NCBI RefSeq assembly: GCF_900240245.1
Contig: NZ_OESQ01000001.1
Coordinates: forward strand, 413,437-477,436
Source of the DNA: Lachnoclostridium edouardi
GTDB lineage: Bacteria; Bacillota; Clostridia; Lachnospirales; Lachnospiraceae
Direction of reading: 5' to 3'
DNA: 64,000 nt
Positions within the stretch are counted from its first letter, which is position 1, and the number at the start of each line of letters is the position of its first letter. This document shows positions 17,446 to 25,861 of the stretch, one piece after another. The notes under the pieces are model-generated. The model saw only the letters and a list, made by a program, of their open reading frames with translations, made no database searches and had not been told where the DNA came from. Made by a program: the position numbers and the translations under genes.

Positions 17446-19662
17446 TTACTCTACTCCACGCTTCCAGTGACCTCTTGTAAAATCCTTTAAGGGCCGCTGC
17501 GCTTTCATATCCTTTATAAAACTGTCTGTAAAGCTAACAGCCAGCCGCCTGATCTCCTCCCTGTCTTCTGTTGTAAACTGAAGCCTTAAATATTTAGGAG
17601 AAAGCCTTTTTATTAATTTTTCCTCTCCCAGCAAGGATAAAGGAGTAGTATTATAAATTGTATTGTAACAAAATCTGCAGCAGTTCCTTACAGGAAATTC
17701 TTTCCCCAGCCTGTCTTTCATATACAGCACCTCCGGCTTTTTGTCGCAGCCCTCAGCAGTCTTTTTCAGACACTGGGCAGAAACCATAAGCGGCAGTCTG
17801 CCATATACTACCATTTCCTTTTCACTGCAGCCTAACTGCTCCAGCTCCCTGCTGTTTAATTCAAAAGGCAAAGTCAGCGTATCTGCTCCCAATTCCATCA
17901 TCTGCCTTTCTGCGCAACCGTTGCAGACATACAAATTGGCGTCCAGAGAATAAGGCAGCTTCCAGCCTTTTTCTTTTACAAATGTGATTTCTTCCATAGA
18001 TCTTAGAAGAAGACCGTCAAAGCCTGCCTCAAGCAGCTCCTTTTCGTGCTCTTCAAAATAGTTCCTGGCCTGTGTGCGGAAAATTTGAGGCATCATTAAA
18101 TAGCACTGCTTTTTCTTCTCTCTGCACTGCCGCCCTATTTTTTTCCACTTTTCCCATCCAATTGTCTCTGAATTTATATAAATTCTGAAAATCTCCGGAA
18201 TTTCAGTTAAAATCTCCGCGGCTTTTTCATCTTCAATGCTGGCTGTCATAAGAGGAGAAACAAAAGCTTCCTCTTTTTCCGGCAGCTTCTCCCCCTCTTT
18301 CTCTTTCTTTTTCTCTTTTTCTTTCTGCTCCTCTGATACTCCTGCTTCCTCTCTTCTGTGCCGGCCTGTGACGGCAGCCTCTAAAGCCTGGAATCCGCTG
18401 CGCCTTAGCTCATTTAAAGCCTGCACCGGCATAAATAAATCTCCCTCTATGACAGTCTCCAAATCTTTCAGCTTAAAGGGAGTGCCTCCTGTTTTACATA
18501 TTTGTTTTTCCAGCTTTTCTGCCGTTAAAGGCTGATTTAAGGCTTTCAATGGAGGGGCGCCAAAAACCGTAATATGAATATCTTTCAGGTTCAGACATAA
18601 CTTCCCGGCCTCTCCCTCCTTTATATATACGGCGCCGGACACTTCCTCCTGTATTTCTGATTTTACATATTTATCATCCAGCATCTGAAACAGCTCCTTG
18701 TTTCCTTCCCTGAAAGCCGGCTTCTGTTTTACTGCCACCATAGCTTTTCCGTTGTGCTGGGTGTAATATCCCTCAGTAAATCCTCCTCTGTCAAATAAAT
18801 CCAGAAGCATCTCCCTGTCGCTTTTTTGAACCTTATACCCCTTTCGCCCCTTTTCCAAATACAGATCCCTGTACTTTTTATATACACTCACTACTCCTGC
18901 AGTGTATCTGGGGCTTTTCATTCTGCCTTCTATTTTCATGGAATAAATGCCGGCCTCTATCATATCAGGAATCAGATCTAAAGTGCAAAGGTCTTTCAAG
19001 CTCATTACATGCTGCTGATCTTTTTTATTTAATGTCTGACTTCCTCTTTTTATGTCATAAGGCAGTCTGCAGGGCTGAGCGCATCTGCCTCTGTTTCCGC
19101 TTCTGCCGCCCAGCATACTGCTGTAAAGGCACTGGCCTGAATAACAGTAGCACAAAGCTCCATGGACAAAGCTTTCAATCTCCACATCTACCTGACAATG
19201 TATCTCTCTGATTTCTTCCAATGACAGCTCTCTGGCCGTGACGATCCTGGAAGCTCCCATTTCCGCCAGCAATTTAGCTCCGTACACGCCTGTAATGGTC
19301 ATTTGGGTGCTGGCGTGAAGAGGCAGGTTAGGAAAATTTTCTTTTAAAAATTTAAAAACACCTAAATCCTGAACAATGGCAGCGTCCAAACCCTGCATAT
19401 AGTAAGGCTTTATATACTGATAAAGCTGCTCCATCTCCTGCTCTTTCATTAAAGTGTTTACAGTCATATAAATTTTCCTGCCATGAAGATGAACATAATC
19501 AATGGCGGAAAGCAGCTTCTCTTCATCCAGATTATCAGCATAGGCTCTGGCCCCAAACCGGCTTCCCCCGATGTAAACTGCATCTGCTCCGGCTGCCACT
19601 GCCGCCGTCATGCTTTCGTAGGAGCCGGCAGGAGCCAATATTTCTGTTTGTTCTCTTTTCAC
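17446..19662 (-). CDS. U32 family peptidase-like protein with DUF3656 region
   Basis: This long U32 protein (about 738 residues) belongs to the family that includes TrhP/RlhA, which in bacteria help hydroxylate tRNA or 23S rRNA; many members are annotated as collagenase-like proteases. The TIM-barrel-like start ILAPAGSYESMTAAVAAGADAV and the cysteine cluster CYCYSGQCLYSSMLGGRSGN with CAQPC are clear. A second half carries further cysteines (CNGCAERQMMELGADTL and NCCRFCYNT). GTG at 19662 has GAGAGG upstream and is preferred over a GTG seven codons earlier. A charged insert rich in K and E lies near 440-470. Confidence 0.88.
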   Translation of the reverse strand: MKREQTEILAPAGSYESMTAAVAAGADAVYIGGSRFGARAYADNLDEEKLLSAIDYVHLHGRKIYMTVNTLMKEQEMEQLYQYIKPYYMQGLDAAIVQDLGVFKFLKENFPNLPLHASTQMTITGVYGAKLLAEMGASRIVTARELSLEEIREIHCQVDVEIESFVHGALCYCYSGQCLYSSMLGGRSGNRGRCAQPCRLPYDIKRGSQTLNKKDQQHVMSLKDLCTLDLIPDMIEAGIYSMKIEGRMKSPRYTAGVVSVYKKYRDLYLEKGRKGYKVQKSDREMLLDLFDRGGFTEGYYTQHNGKAMVAVKQKPAFREGNKELFQMLDDKYVKSEIQEEVSGAVYIKEGEAGKLCLNLKDIHITVFGAPPLKALNQPLTAEKLEKQICKTGGTPFKLKDLETVIEGDLFMPVQALNELRRSGFQALEAAVTGRHRREEAGVSEEQKEKEKKKEKEGEKLPEKEEAFVSPLMTASIEDEKAAEILTEIPEIFRIYINSETIGWEKWKKIGRQCREKKKQCYLMMPQIFRTQARNYFEEHEKELLEAGFDGLLLRSMEEITFVKEKGWKLPYSLDANLYVCNGCAERQMMELGADTLTLPFELNSRELEQLGCSEKEMVVYGRLPLMVSAQCLKKTAEGCDKKPEVLYMKDRLGKEFPVRNCCRFCYNTIYNTTPLSLLGEEKLIKRLSPKYLRLQFTTEDREEIRRLAVSFTDSFIKDMKAQRPLKDFTRGHWKRGVE

Positions 19663-19697
19663 CTGATTCCTCTCTTTCCCCACACGTTCTCTTAAAT

Positions 19698-19728
19698 GTA
19701 AAAAGCTGATGCAAACATCAGCCCTTTT
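19698..19728 (-). terminator. terminator after zapA
   Basis: Perfect 7-bp stem GCTGATG (19705-19711) and CATCAGC (19716-19722) with a CAAA loop. T-runs on both strands make it usable in either direction. It lies between zapA and the U32 gene, so the latter may have its own start site or depend on partial read-through. Confidence 0.75.
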
Positions 19729-20082
19729 TTACCCTTTCTTCTTTTCCGCCTCTTCCTGCTGGCGAAGAGCCTTTTCCAGCTTCATCTGTGTTGTAACTAG
19801 CTCATGGCGCAGACTGTAAGCTTCCTTTTCCAGCTCGTTTTTCTGTTCCTTCAGCTTATCCACTTCTTCTTTTGCCTTAAAGTAATCGTCAGCAATATTC
19901 AGCTCTACCATTACGCTTTGATAATCTCCGCTTTGCTTTAAAAATCCGTCTCTTTTTTTCAGCTGAGAATGCTTTTCATTAATATAGCTGGCGACCCGCT
20001 GAAGGTAAGACTCGTCCTCCGCCCCGCCTAAAGTATATATTCTGCCGTCTATCAGCACTTCTGTATAATTTTTGGAATCCAT
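19729..20082 (-). CDS. zapA: cell division protein ZapA
   Basis: ZapA binds FtsZ filaments and bundles the Z-ring. The protein has 117 residues from the ATG at 20082, which follows GGAG; the in-frame upstream extension rich in proline and arginine is unlike ZapA. The N-terminal globular part contains VLIDGRIYTLGGAEDESYLQ, typical of the family. The C-terminal half is a continuous coiled coil rich in K, E and Q (about residues 55-115). An extended -10 promoter lies at 20146-20151. Confidence 0.9.
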   Translation of the reverse strand: MDSKNYTEVLIDGRIYTLGGAEDESYLQRVASYINEKHSQLKKRDGFLKQSGDYQSVMVELNIADDYFKAKEEVDKLKEQKNELEKEAYSLRHELVTTQMKLEKALRQQEEAEKKKG

Positions 20083-20145
20083 ATCCCTATCTCCACTGTA
20101 TCTATTTTTATGGCGCCCAGCCGGCGCTGGCATAATATCGAAAAT

Positions 20146-20151
20146 ATTATA
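20146..20151 (-). promoter_or_regulatory. extended -10 promoter of zapA
   Basis: On the minus strand the sequence TATGGTATAAT contains TATAAT (20151-20146) with a TG upstream. The -35 is weak (TAGAAG). It lies about 65 bp upstream of the zapA ATG. Confidence 0.5.
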
Positions 20152-20223
20152 CCATAGTTCTCATTGGACTTCTACATGATTCTGCACGATTTTCTATATA
20201 TTGTATATAGCCATTTTCTTTTT

Positions 20224-21216
20224 TTAAGAAAGCCCCAGATGATGATATGCCAGTTCTGTAGCCATTCTGCCTCTGGGCGTTCTGTTTAACAGGCCGTTCA
20301 TAATTAAATAAGGCTCGTACACCTCCTCTAAGGTGCCTGAGTCCTCCCCTAAAGCGGCTGCCAAAGTGTCTAATCCTACTGGTCCTCCGGAAAACTTCTG
20401 TATAATTGTAAGCAAAATGCTTCTGTCGTTATTGTCCAGCCCTAACTTATCTACATCCAATATATCCAGGGCGAAATCCGCCACCTCTTTTGTGATTCTG
20501 CCGTCGTATTTTACCTGAGCAAAATCCCTCACTCTTTTTAACAGCCTGTTGGCAAGCCTTGGCGTGCCTCTGGACCGTCTGGCAATCTCCACGGCTCCCT
20601 CCTGCTCAATCTCCACCTCTAATGCTCTGGCAGAGCGAAGCACAATTTTTTCCAGATCTGAAGGGGTATAAAAGTCCATTTTTTGTATCACCCCAAATCT
20701 GGCTCTTAAAGGCTCTGTTAAAAGACCGGCCCTTGTGGTGGCGCCTACCAAAGTAAAGTGAGGAAGCTCCAGCCGAATGGACCTGGCCGAGGATTCCTTT
20801 CCCAACATTATATCAATGGCAAAGTCCTCCATAGCAGGGTACAGCACCTCCTCCACCTGCCTTGTAAGGCGGTGAATCTCATCTACAAACAGCACATCCC
20901 CCTCCTGAAGACCGCTTAAAATGGCAGCCATGTCTCCCGGCTTTTCAATAGCCGGGCCAGAGGTAACCTTTAAATTCACGCCCATTTCATTGGCAATAAT
21001 ACAGGATAAGGTAGTCTTTCCCAGCCCTGGAGGGCCGTAAAGAAGCACATGGTCTAAAGGCTCCTTCCTGGTTCTGGCCGCGTCAATAAATACCCGCAGA
21101 TTAGATTTTAACTTATCCTGGCCAATATAATCCTCCATCATCTGAGGGCGCAGATTTACCTCTATTCTTTTTTCTTCTTCTGTTGTCACATCTGTGGTAA
21201 TCACTCTTCGTTCCAT
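20224..21216 (-). CDS. ruvB: Holliday junction branch migration helicase RuvB
   Basis: RuvB is the hexameric AAA+ motor that drives branch migration with RuvA during recombination repair. The 330-residue protein shows Walker [10 protein letters not shown], Walker [10 protein letters not shown], sensor GATTRAG and the arginine-rich C-terminal winged helix ending NRTPRGR. Family signature [12 protein letters not shown] lies at the start. The gene begins 12 bp after the ruvA stop codon, the usual ruvA-ruvB operon. No ruvC is present, as expected for Firmicutes. Confidence 0.98.
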   Translation of the reverse strand: MERRVITTDVTTEEEKRIEVNLRPQMMEDYIGQDKLKSNLRVFIDAARTRKEPLDHVLLYGPPGLGKTTLSCIIANEMGVNLKVTSGPAIEKPGDMAAILSGLQEGDVLFVDEIHRLTRQVEEVLYPAMEDFAIDIMLGKESSARSIRLELPHFTLVGATTRAGLLTEPLRARFGVIQKMDFYTPSDLEKIVLRSARALEVEIEQEGAVEIARRSRGTPRLANRLLKRVRDFAQVKYDGRITKEVADFALDILDVDKLGLDNNDRSILLTIIQKFSGGPVGLDTLAAALGEDSGTLEEVYEPYLIMNGLLNRTPRGRMATELAYHHLGLS

Positions 21217-21228
21217 TCTATATCCCGC

Positions 21229-21840
21229 CTAAAATGCTAAAAACTTTAATGACTGTCTGAGCACATCCTCAGCCGTCATGCCTTCTGAAATTTCTACCCT
21301 TCTCACTGCTTTTGCAGCCTCTGTGCCTGAATATCCCAGGGCAACCAGAGCCTCCACCGCCTCTTTTCCAGACTGTGCAGTCATATCAGAGTAACTGCTG
21401 TCCTCCTCCTCTTTGTCAAAGCCTGACAAAATATCTTCTGCCTTTACCTTGTCCTTTAAATCCAGAATGATTCTCTGAGCCGTCTTATTTCCCACTCCGG
21501 GAGCCTTGGAAATCGTCTTCGCATCCCCGGACAGCACCGCCATGCGCAAAGTGTCAGGGCTGAGGGCCGAAAGCACGCCCAAAGCCCCCTTAGGCCCGAT
21601 GCCGCTGACTCCAATCAGCTGCCTAAACATAAGCAGATCCTGCCTGTTTAAAAAGCCGAAAAGACTTAGGCCATCTTCTCTCACCTGCATATATGTATAA
21701 ATCTTCACTTCTTTTCCCAGTCCTGGAAGCCTGTCCAAAACAGTGACCGGCACCTGAATTCCGTAACCAATCCCTCCTGCTTCCACTACAATTTCCTGCT
21801 CTAAAATCTCACCCAGTATACCTTTGACATAGGAAATCAC
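21229..21840 (-). CDS. ruvA: Holliday junction DNA-binding protein RuvA
   Basis: RuvA binds four-way junctions as a tetramer and loads RuvB. The 203-residue protein has an N-terminal OB fold (1-65), tandem helix-hairpin-helix motifs (LIGVSGIGPKGALGVLS and KAPGVGNKTAQRIILDLKDK), an acidic flexible linker (about 135-155), and the C-terminal RuvB-contacting domain. Length is normal. The promoter lies at 21874-21902, back to back with that of the yprB-like gene. Confidence 0.97.
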   Translation of the reverse strand: MISYVKGILGEILEQEIVVEAGGIGYGIQVPVTVLDRLPGLGKEVKIYTYMQVREDGLSLFGFLNRQDLLMFRQLIGVSGIGPKGALGVLSALSPDTLRMAVLSGDAKTISKAPGVGNKTAQRIILDLKDKVKAEDILSGFDKEEEDSSYSDMTAQSGKEAVEALVALGYSGTEAAKAVRRVEISEGMTAEDVLRQSLKFLAF

Positions 21841-21873
21841 TGACTCTTTCTCCTTTTCCTTTTTGCTGGCTTT

Positions 21874-21902
21874 ATCATATCATAGAGCTATAGCCTTTGC
21901 AA
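21874..21902 (-). promoter_or_regulatory. ruvAB promoter
   Basis: On the minus strand, -35 TTGCAA (21902-21897), 17-bp spacer, -10 TATGAT (21879-21874). No SOS (LexA) box of the GAAC-N4-GTTC type was seen. Confidence 0.65.
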
Positions 21903-21931
21903 GACAAACCGAACAAATATTCTGTTTCCAG

Positions 21932-21960
21932 TTGACTTCCATTTTTTCCTTCGCTATACT
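21932..21960 (+). promoter_or_regulatory. promoter of the YprB-like gene
   Basis: -35 TTGACT (21932-21937), 17-bp spacer, -10 TATACT (21955-21960). It is followed by an AGGAGG site and the ATG at 21981, leaving a leader of under 20 bases. Confidence 0.8.
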
Positions 21961-21980
21961 GTTTTCAGGAGGAAATATAT

Positions 21981-23081
21981 ATGGTTACTATTGAGAAAAA
22001 ACTGGATTTTCCCTATACATACCCTTTAGAAAGGCTGGGAAAGCTGGATGAACTTTTATTTTTTGATATTGAGACGACAGGCTTTTCCAGCCTGACCTCT
22101 AATTTATATTTAATCGGCTGCGTTTACTATAACAAAGCCGGCTGGCAGATGATTCAATGGTTTGCAGATCAGGCAGGGGCAGAGGAGGAGCTGCTTCACG
22201 CCTTTTTCCATTTTTTAAAGAATTTTAAAATTCTCATTCACTTTAACGGGGACGGCTTCGATATTCCCTATCTTTTGAAGCGCTGTTCCGCCTTTGGACT
22301 TCCCTACAATTTTTCAGAAGTCGCCAGTGTGGATATTTACAAAAAAATACGGCCCTACCGCCGCCTTCTTGGTTTAGAAAGTATGAAGCAAAAGGCCATT
22401 GAACAATTTCTAGGAGTTTTCAGAACAGATAAATACTCAGGAGGCCAGCTAATCCAGGTTTATCAGGATTACCTGATGACCCATGAAGACTTTTTATACC
22501 GCCTTTTAATGCTTCACAATGAAGATGACTTAAAAGGTATGCCGGAAATTCTTCCTATTCTCAGCTACTGTGATTTCCTGCAAAATGATTTTGTGCTGGA
22601 AAATCAGCATCTCCAGGTGCGCACTGATATTTTCGGCGGCCAGGAAGATTTTTTAATTCTCACATGTGAAAGCCCTGTTTTTCTCCCTGTAGAATTTAAC
22701 AGGGAAGATGAGCTTTTGCCCGGCCTTTCCCTTTCCGCCGCAGAAAATAAATTAACTGCAGAAGTGCCCTTATACCGGGGGATTTTAAAGCATTTCTTTT
22801 CAGACTATAAAAATTACTACTATCTGCCCTATGAGGATACTGCGGTTCATAAAAGCGTAGGTGAATATGTGGACAAAGCCGCCAGAAAGCAGGCAACCGC
22901 CGCTACCTGCTACGCCAAAAAGGAGGGCTGTTTTTTGCCTCAGTTCAGCCAATTATTCTCTCCTGAATTAAAAACAGACCGGAAATCTAAAATATCATAC
23001 GCAGAGTACAAAGATGGTTTATTTCAGGATTCCAAGGCTTTAAACGCCTATATCCAGTCCTTACTCCACCGCATGTCCTGA
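21981..23081 (+). CDS. YprB-like ribonuclease H-fold exonuclease
   Basis: This 366-residue protein of the YprB ribonuclease H-like family has DEDD-type 3'-5' exonuclease motifs: FFDIETTGFS (motif I, near residue 29), HFNGDGFDIPYLLKRC (motif II, near 92), and MLHNEDDLKGM (motif III region, near 180). B. subtilis yprB neighbours a helicase gene, which is not the case here. The C-terminal 150 residues are less conserved. It is divergently transcribed from ruvAB. Biological role is unassigned; a DNA or RNA processing function is inferred from the fold. Confidence 0.82.
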   Translation: MVTIEKKLDFPYTYPLERLGKLDELLFFDIETTGFSSLTSNLYLIGCVYYNKAGWQMIQWFADQAGAEEELLHAFFHFLKNFKILIHFNGDGFDIPYLLKRCSAFGLPYNFSEVASVDIYKKIRPYRRLLGLESMKQKAIEQFLGVFRTDKYSGGQLIQVYQDYLMTHEDFLYRLLMLHNEDDLKGMPEILPILSYCDFLQNDFVLENQHLQVRTDIFGGQEDFLILTCESPVFLPVEFNREDELLPGLSLSAAENKLTAEVPLYRGILKHFFSDYKNYYYLPYEDTAVHKSVGEYVDKAARKQATAATCYAKKEGCFLPQFSQLFSPELKTDRKSKISYAEYKDGLFQDSKALNAYIQSLLHRMS

Positions 23082-23093
23082 TCTGGCAGTGAG

Positions 23094-23145
23094 AAAACTG
23101 CGGGGCAGACAAGCGGCATATCAGCCTCCTTTTCAGACCCCGCAG
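23094..23145. terminator. bidirectional terminator between yprB-like and DUF5662 genes
   Basis: CTGCGGGG (23098-23105) pairs with CCCCGCAG (23138-23145) across a loop of about 32 bases. On the minus strand the stem is followed by TTTTC, serving the DUF5662 gene. On the plus strand the T-run is weaker. Confidence 0.55.
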
Positions 23146-23146
23146 C

Positions 23147-23172
23147 TTCACTGCTTTTATTCACTGCTTTTA
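23147..23172. repeat. 13-bp tandem direct repeat (two copies)
   Basis: TTCACTGCTTTTA occurs twice head to tail (23147-23159 and 23160-23172). The second copy includes the stop codon of the DUF5662 gene, so the duplication extends just past the coding end. Confidence 0.85.
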
Positions 23173-23715
23173 ATAGTCCTTTCGCTTCAGCATTTTTCTT
23201 ATATATGCAAATGTTCTTTCTTCTCCCTGCTCCTTCAGCATGAGAAGCAGATGCTCCAGAAGGGCCTTGGTCCTGGGATGAATTACAATATAATCCTTTG
23301 TTCTGCTGTAATACTCCCAGGGAGAGCTGTCTGTATAATCCCTGCCCTTATACACCTTAGAGGCGGCAATTCTGTCCATGACCATTTCAGCCACATATTT
23401 TAAAGGCATCTTATTTCCAATCAGCCCCTCCTCCTTCTTAGGCCCAAAGTCAATCCAGTATTCAAAATGGTGTTTATTCCGTCCTTTATGGTGAAGCCAT
23501 GCCCCAGAATATCCCATCTCATCTTTTTCAGCTGCATTTGGACTTTTATTCCCCTGATAATATAAAACTCCTGTGCGGAATTCTGTCCAGCTGTATTTGG
23601 ACAAATCGTGAAGCAGTCCCTGCCTGTAAAGTCCAATGCGAAAACAATTTTTCATTACCAGCATCTTGTGTTCTGTAATTGTTTTAAGATGCCTCCATGC
23701 ATTTATAATCTTCAT
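23170..23715 (-). CDS. DUF5662 family protein
   Basis: This 181-residue protein is of unknown function and is widespread in Clostridia and their phages. It contains several histidine and aspartate motifs that look metal-binding (HDLSKYSWTEF, WLHHKGRNKHHFEYW, KYVAEMVMDRIAAS), reminiscent of HD-domain-like hydrolases, but I cannot assign an activity. No signal peptide or membrane helix is present. The start ATG at 23715 follows a GGAAA-type weak site. Confidence 0.75.
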   Translation of the reverse strand: MKIINAWRHLKTITEHKMLVMKNCFRIGLYRQGLLHDLSKYSWTEFRTGVLYYQGNKSPNAAEKDEMGYSGAWLHHKGRNKHHFEYWIDFGPKKEEGLIGNKMPLKYVAEMVMDRIAASKVYKGRDYTDSSPWEYYSRTKDYIVIHPRTKALLEHLLLMLKEQGEERTFAYIRKMLKRKDY

Positions 23716-23844
23716 ATTTCCTTTAACCTCTGCCTGTTTTTTATATTTTCCTACCTGCGCTGCCAGTGAAAGCCGGCAAAACTATCTTTCATTTTACAAC
23801 TTTTTTCCTCTTTGTCAAATTATGAAGTAATTCGCGGAAATGAT

Positions 23845-23873
23845 TTGACACTGCTATAAAACTATGCTATTCT
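23845..23873 (+). promoter_or_regulatory. csp promoter and leader
   Basis: -35 TTGACA (23845-23850), 17-bp spacer, -10 TATTCT (23868-23873). The following leader of about 50 bases contains a long T-run before TTGGAGG. Structured leaders are common in cold-shock genes, but no defined thermosensor was recognised here. Confidence 0.75.
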
Positions 23874-23932
23874 TAAATAAGCTGCTAATGATTGCGGCTT
23901 AACGTTTTTTTTATATTTTTTGGAGGTATCAT

Positions 23933-24133
23933 ATGAGCAAGGGTACAGTAAAATGGTTTAACAACCAAAAGGGTTACGGATTTATTTCCGACGAGGATGG
24001 CAATGATGTATTCGTACATTATTCAGGCCTGAACATGGAAGGCTTTAAATCTCTGGACGAAGGCGCAGCTGTAGAATTCGACGTTGTGAACGGAGCTAAG
24101 GGACCTCAGGCAACTAACGTTACCAAATTATAA
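23933..24133 (+). CDS. cold-shock protein (CspA family)
   Basis: This 66-residue single-stranded nucleic-acid-binding OB-fold protein acts as an RNA chaperone. Both RNP motifs are intact: [10 protein letters not shown] (RNP1 type) and DVFVHYSGL (RNP2 type). The start [17 protein letters not shown] is typical. A strong GGAGG site lies ahead of the ATG, and a bidirectional terminator follows at 24231-24263. Confidence 0.96.
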   Translation: MSKGTVKWFNNQKGYGFISDEDGNDVFVHYSGLNMEGFKSLDEGAAVEFDVVNGAKGPQATNVTKL

Positions 24134-24230
24134 TCCCTACGAATAATCATTTATCCAGTGTACCTTTTTCAAGGATATAGATTTTTGTTTTATATTTTGA
24201 AATAGTTATATTGTTATACGTGATTATGAT

Positions 24231-24263
24231 AAAAAGCTGTCAGTTAGCGCTGGCAGCTTTTTT
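24231..24263 (+). terminator. csp terminator
   Basis: AAAAAGCTGTCAG (24231-24243) pairs with CTGGCAGCTTTTTT (24250-24263), one G-T wobble, loop TTAGCG. The dead transposase on the other strand ends inside it. Confidence 0.85.
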
Positions 24264-24521
24264 CTTTACAATATTTATAACTGAATATTTTGGGGGAATC
24301 CGTACCAGCATATGAATATGATCCGGCATACACGATGCTTCTATAATCTCTATCCCTTTTCTTCTACATAGTGTTCCTAATATCTGCCCTACATCTGCTT
24401 TAATATCCTTGTAAAACACCTGGCGACGATATTTTGGTGCAAAATATTCATCTGACCGATATCTATATGCTGTACGAAATCTAAGAGTTCTTATTTTGAA
24501 TCCAGCCTCTATTTCTTCCAT
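24240..24521 (-). pseudogene. tnpA: IS200-type transposase remnant
   Basis: This is a 93-codon frame whose middle part, FAPKYRRQVFYKDIK through MPDHIHMLVRIPPKYSV, is clearly TnpA of the IS200 family. The HUH residues survive in HIHML. The N-terminal 30 residues are not TnpA sequence: homology begins abruptly at FAPKYRRQ. The C-terminus, which should carry the catalytic tyrosine, is replaced by a short tail ending in the csp terminator. It is therefore inactive. It may come from the same IS family as the element at 1-180, whose own sequence reaches KYHIV just before the expected FAPKYRRQ. Confidence 0.85.
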
Positions 24522-24536
24522 ATTCTTCCCAGAATA

Positions 24537-25361
24537 TTACATATACTTTCTTAAAACAGCTTTCGATTGGATAACTAACAAAACTCTGTCGCTGCAATAC
24601 CAAGTTACACCTAATATATTATCTCCATAATCCAAACAATAATAAATAGAATCAAACGAAAGGTTTCTATTGTTCATCAAAACACAAAACCCTAGCTCCT
24701 GCACAAAAACTGATTTTTCTTTTGTATCTTTCACTCTATCTGTCGGGTAGTTTGAAGCATAGTGGAATTTCAGCAATTTTTTTCCGTCTTTAGGGTCCAC
24801 GGTTCCAATATGGTGGGCGGCTGACTGTGTATCGTCAGAAATAGATTGTTCATAACCAACTTTAAATCCGTTACTATATATTACAGTATTTCCTTCACAA
24901 GCAATCTCGCCATATTTCGTATTTTCTTCGCGGCTATGGAGAAGCATATCCATTGCTATACGGCTAATCCCGTTTTCATCATATGTTTCGTCAGCAAAAT
25001 TTTTATCAATACCCGTTGCCCTAGCAAAGTCATCCTCTATATAGGCTATTGATGCCTCCCCGTCTATTTCTAATTGCCCTTCTTTATTAATTCTTGCATT
25101 AAAATGGCTTTCGGGAGGAACAGGTCTACCCGGTACCTCTGTATCCGTTAAAAGATATCCGTTTTCATCAAAATAATAAAACTCATATGCCCCATCGCCA
25201 TTGTCATCAATCCATTTTCCTGTATTTGTGGGATAACTGCCGTCATCTTCCTGATACCACCAGCCCGTCGCATTCTGCTGCCAGTCCTGTGCAAATGTCG
25301 GCACACTCATCATCATCGCCATTGCCGCGGCTGCCGCAATCGTTAAAATCTTCTTTCTCAT
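24537..25361 (-). CDS. secreted protein with choline-binding-like cell-wall repeat
   Basis: This protein of about 274 residues starts MRKKILTIAAAAAMAMMMS, a signal peptide with probable cleavage after PTFA. Residues about 28-72 contain one cell-wall-binding repeat unit (GWWYQEDDGSYPTN, GKWID, YYFDENGYLL), the aromatic type that binds wall polymers and is common in Lachnospiraceae. The remainder (about 80-274) is not recognised; it has KFHYASNYP and ends VIQSKAVLRKYM. The ATG at 25361 is chosen for the signal peptide; the site is weak, and an ATG 16 codons upstream is possible. It sits between a dead transposase and a broken gene. Confidence 0.75.
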   Translation of the reverse strand: MRKKILTIAAAAAMAMMMSVPTFAQDWQQNATGWWYQEDDGSYPTNTGKWIDDNGDGAYEFYYFDENGYLLTDTEVPGRPVPPESHFNARINKEGQLEIDGEASIAYIEDDFARATGIDKNFADETYDENGISRIAMDMLLHSREENTKYGEIACEGNTVIYSNGFKVGYEQSISDDTQSAAHHIGTVDPKDGKKLLKFHYASNYPTDRVKDTKEKSVFVQELGFCVLMNNRNLSFDSIYYCLDYGDNILGVTWYCSDRVLLVIQSKAVLRKYM

Positions 25362-25499
25362 TTCCGTATCCGCTTGCTTTCCTCGACTAAAAAAATACTG
25401 TAACATCATAAAAGAACTAAAGAAAATTCGTTCTTCTTATCTGTCACACAGCAACCATTACATTACAATCTATAGTTATTATACCAACGCATTTAATTT

Positions 25500-25777
25500 T
25501 TAGCAATTCAAAAAGAACCCGTTGAAAAATTCATAATCAACACCGCCATAATTTTCCCCATACATATCTGTCCCGGTGCTGCTTCCACTTTCGCTGTATT
25601 CCTGTAAATCAGAGTCGATAAACAGGCTGTTCCAGAGAGGTTTTGTATAGTAGCAATAAACAACTCTTACCTCATTACCGTCCCGATTAACAGTCCGTCC
25701 TATTGATTCCTCCGAAATCCCGTTAATTCCTCTGTAGTTTCGGTTTAATACATTTCAATCCTATAATCCTCTCTCAT
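25500..25777 (-). pseudogene. frameshifted remnant of a small unrecognised protein
   Basis: On the minus strand a frame opens with ATG at 25777 (MREDYRIEMY then stop). It continues one base out of phase as NRNYRGINGISEESIGR through VVYCYYTKPLWNSLF to a stop at 25500-25502, ending EFFNGFFLNC. Adding one T in the TATTAAA stretch near 25748 would join both parts into about 92 residues. No family recognised. The gap 25410-25861 holds nothing else that I could identify apart from the leader of the cell-wall-binding gene. Confidence 0.45.
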
Positions 25778-25861
25778 TCACCGAAAATCAGGATTGTGGA
25801 GGAACGTAAGGGGATACCGGTTTTGGAATGAGTCATATAACAGGCTGCGCCGTGATTTAAT

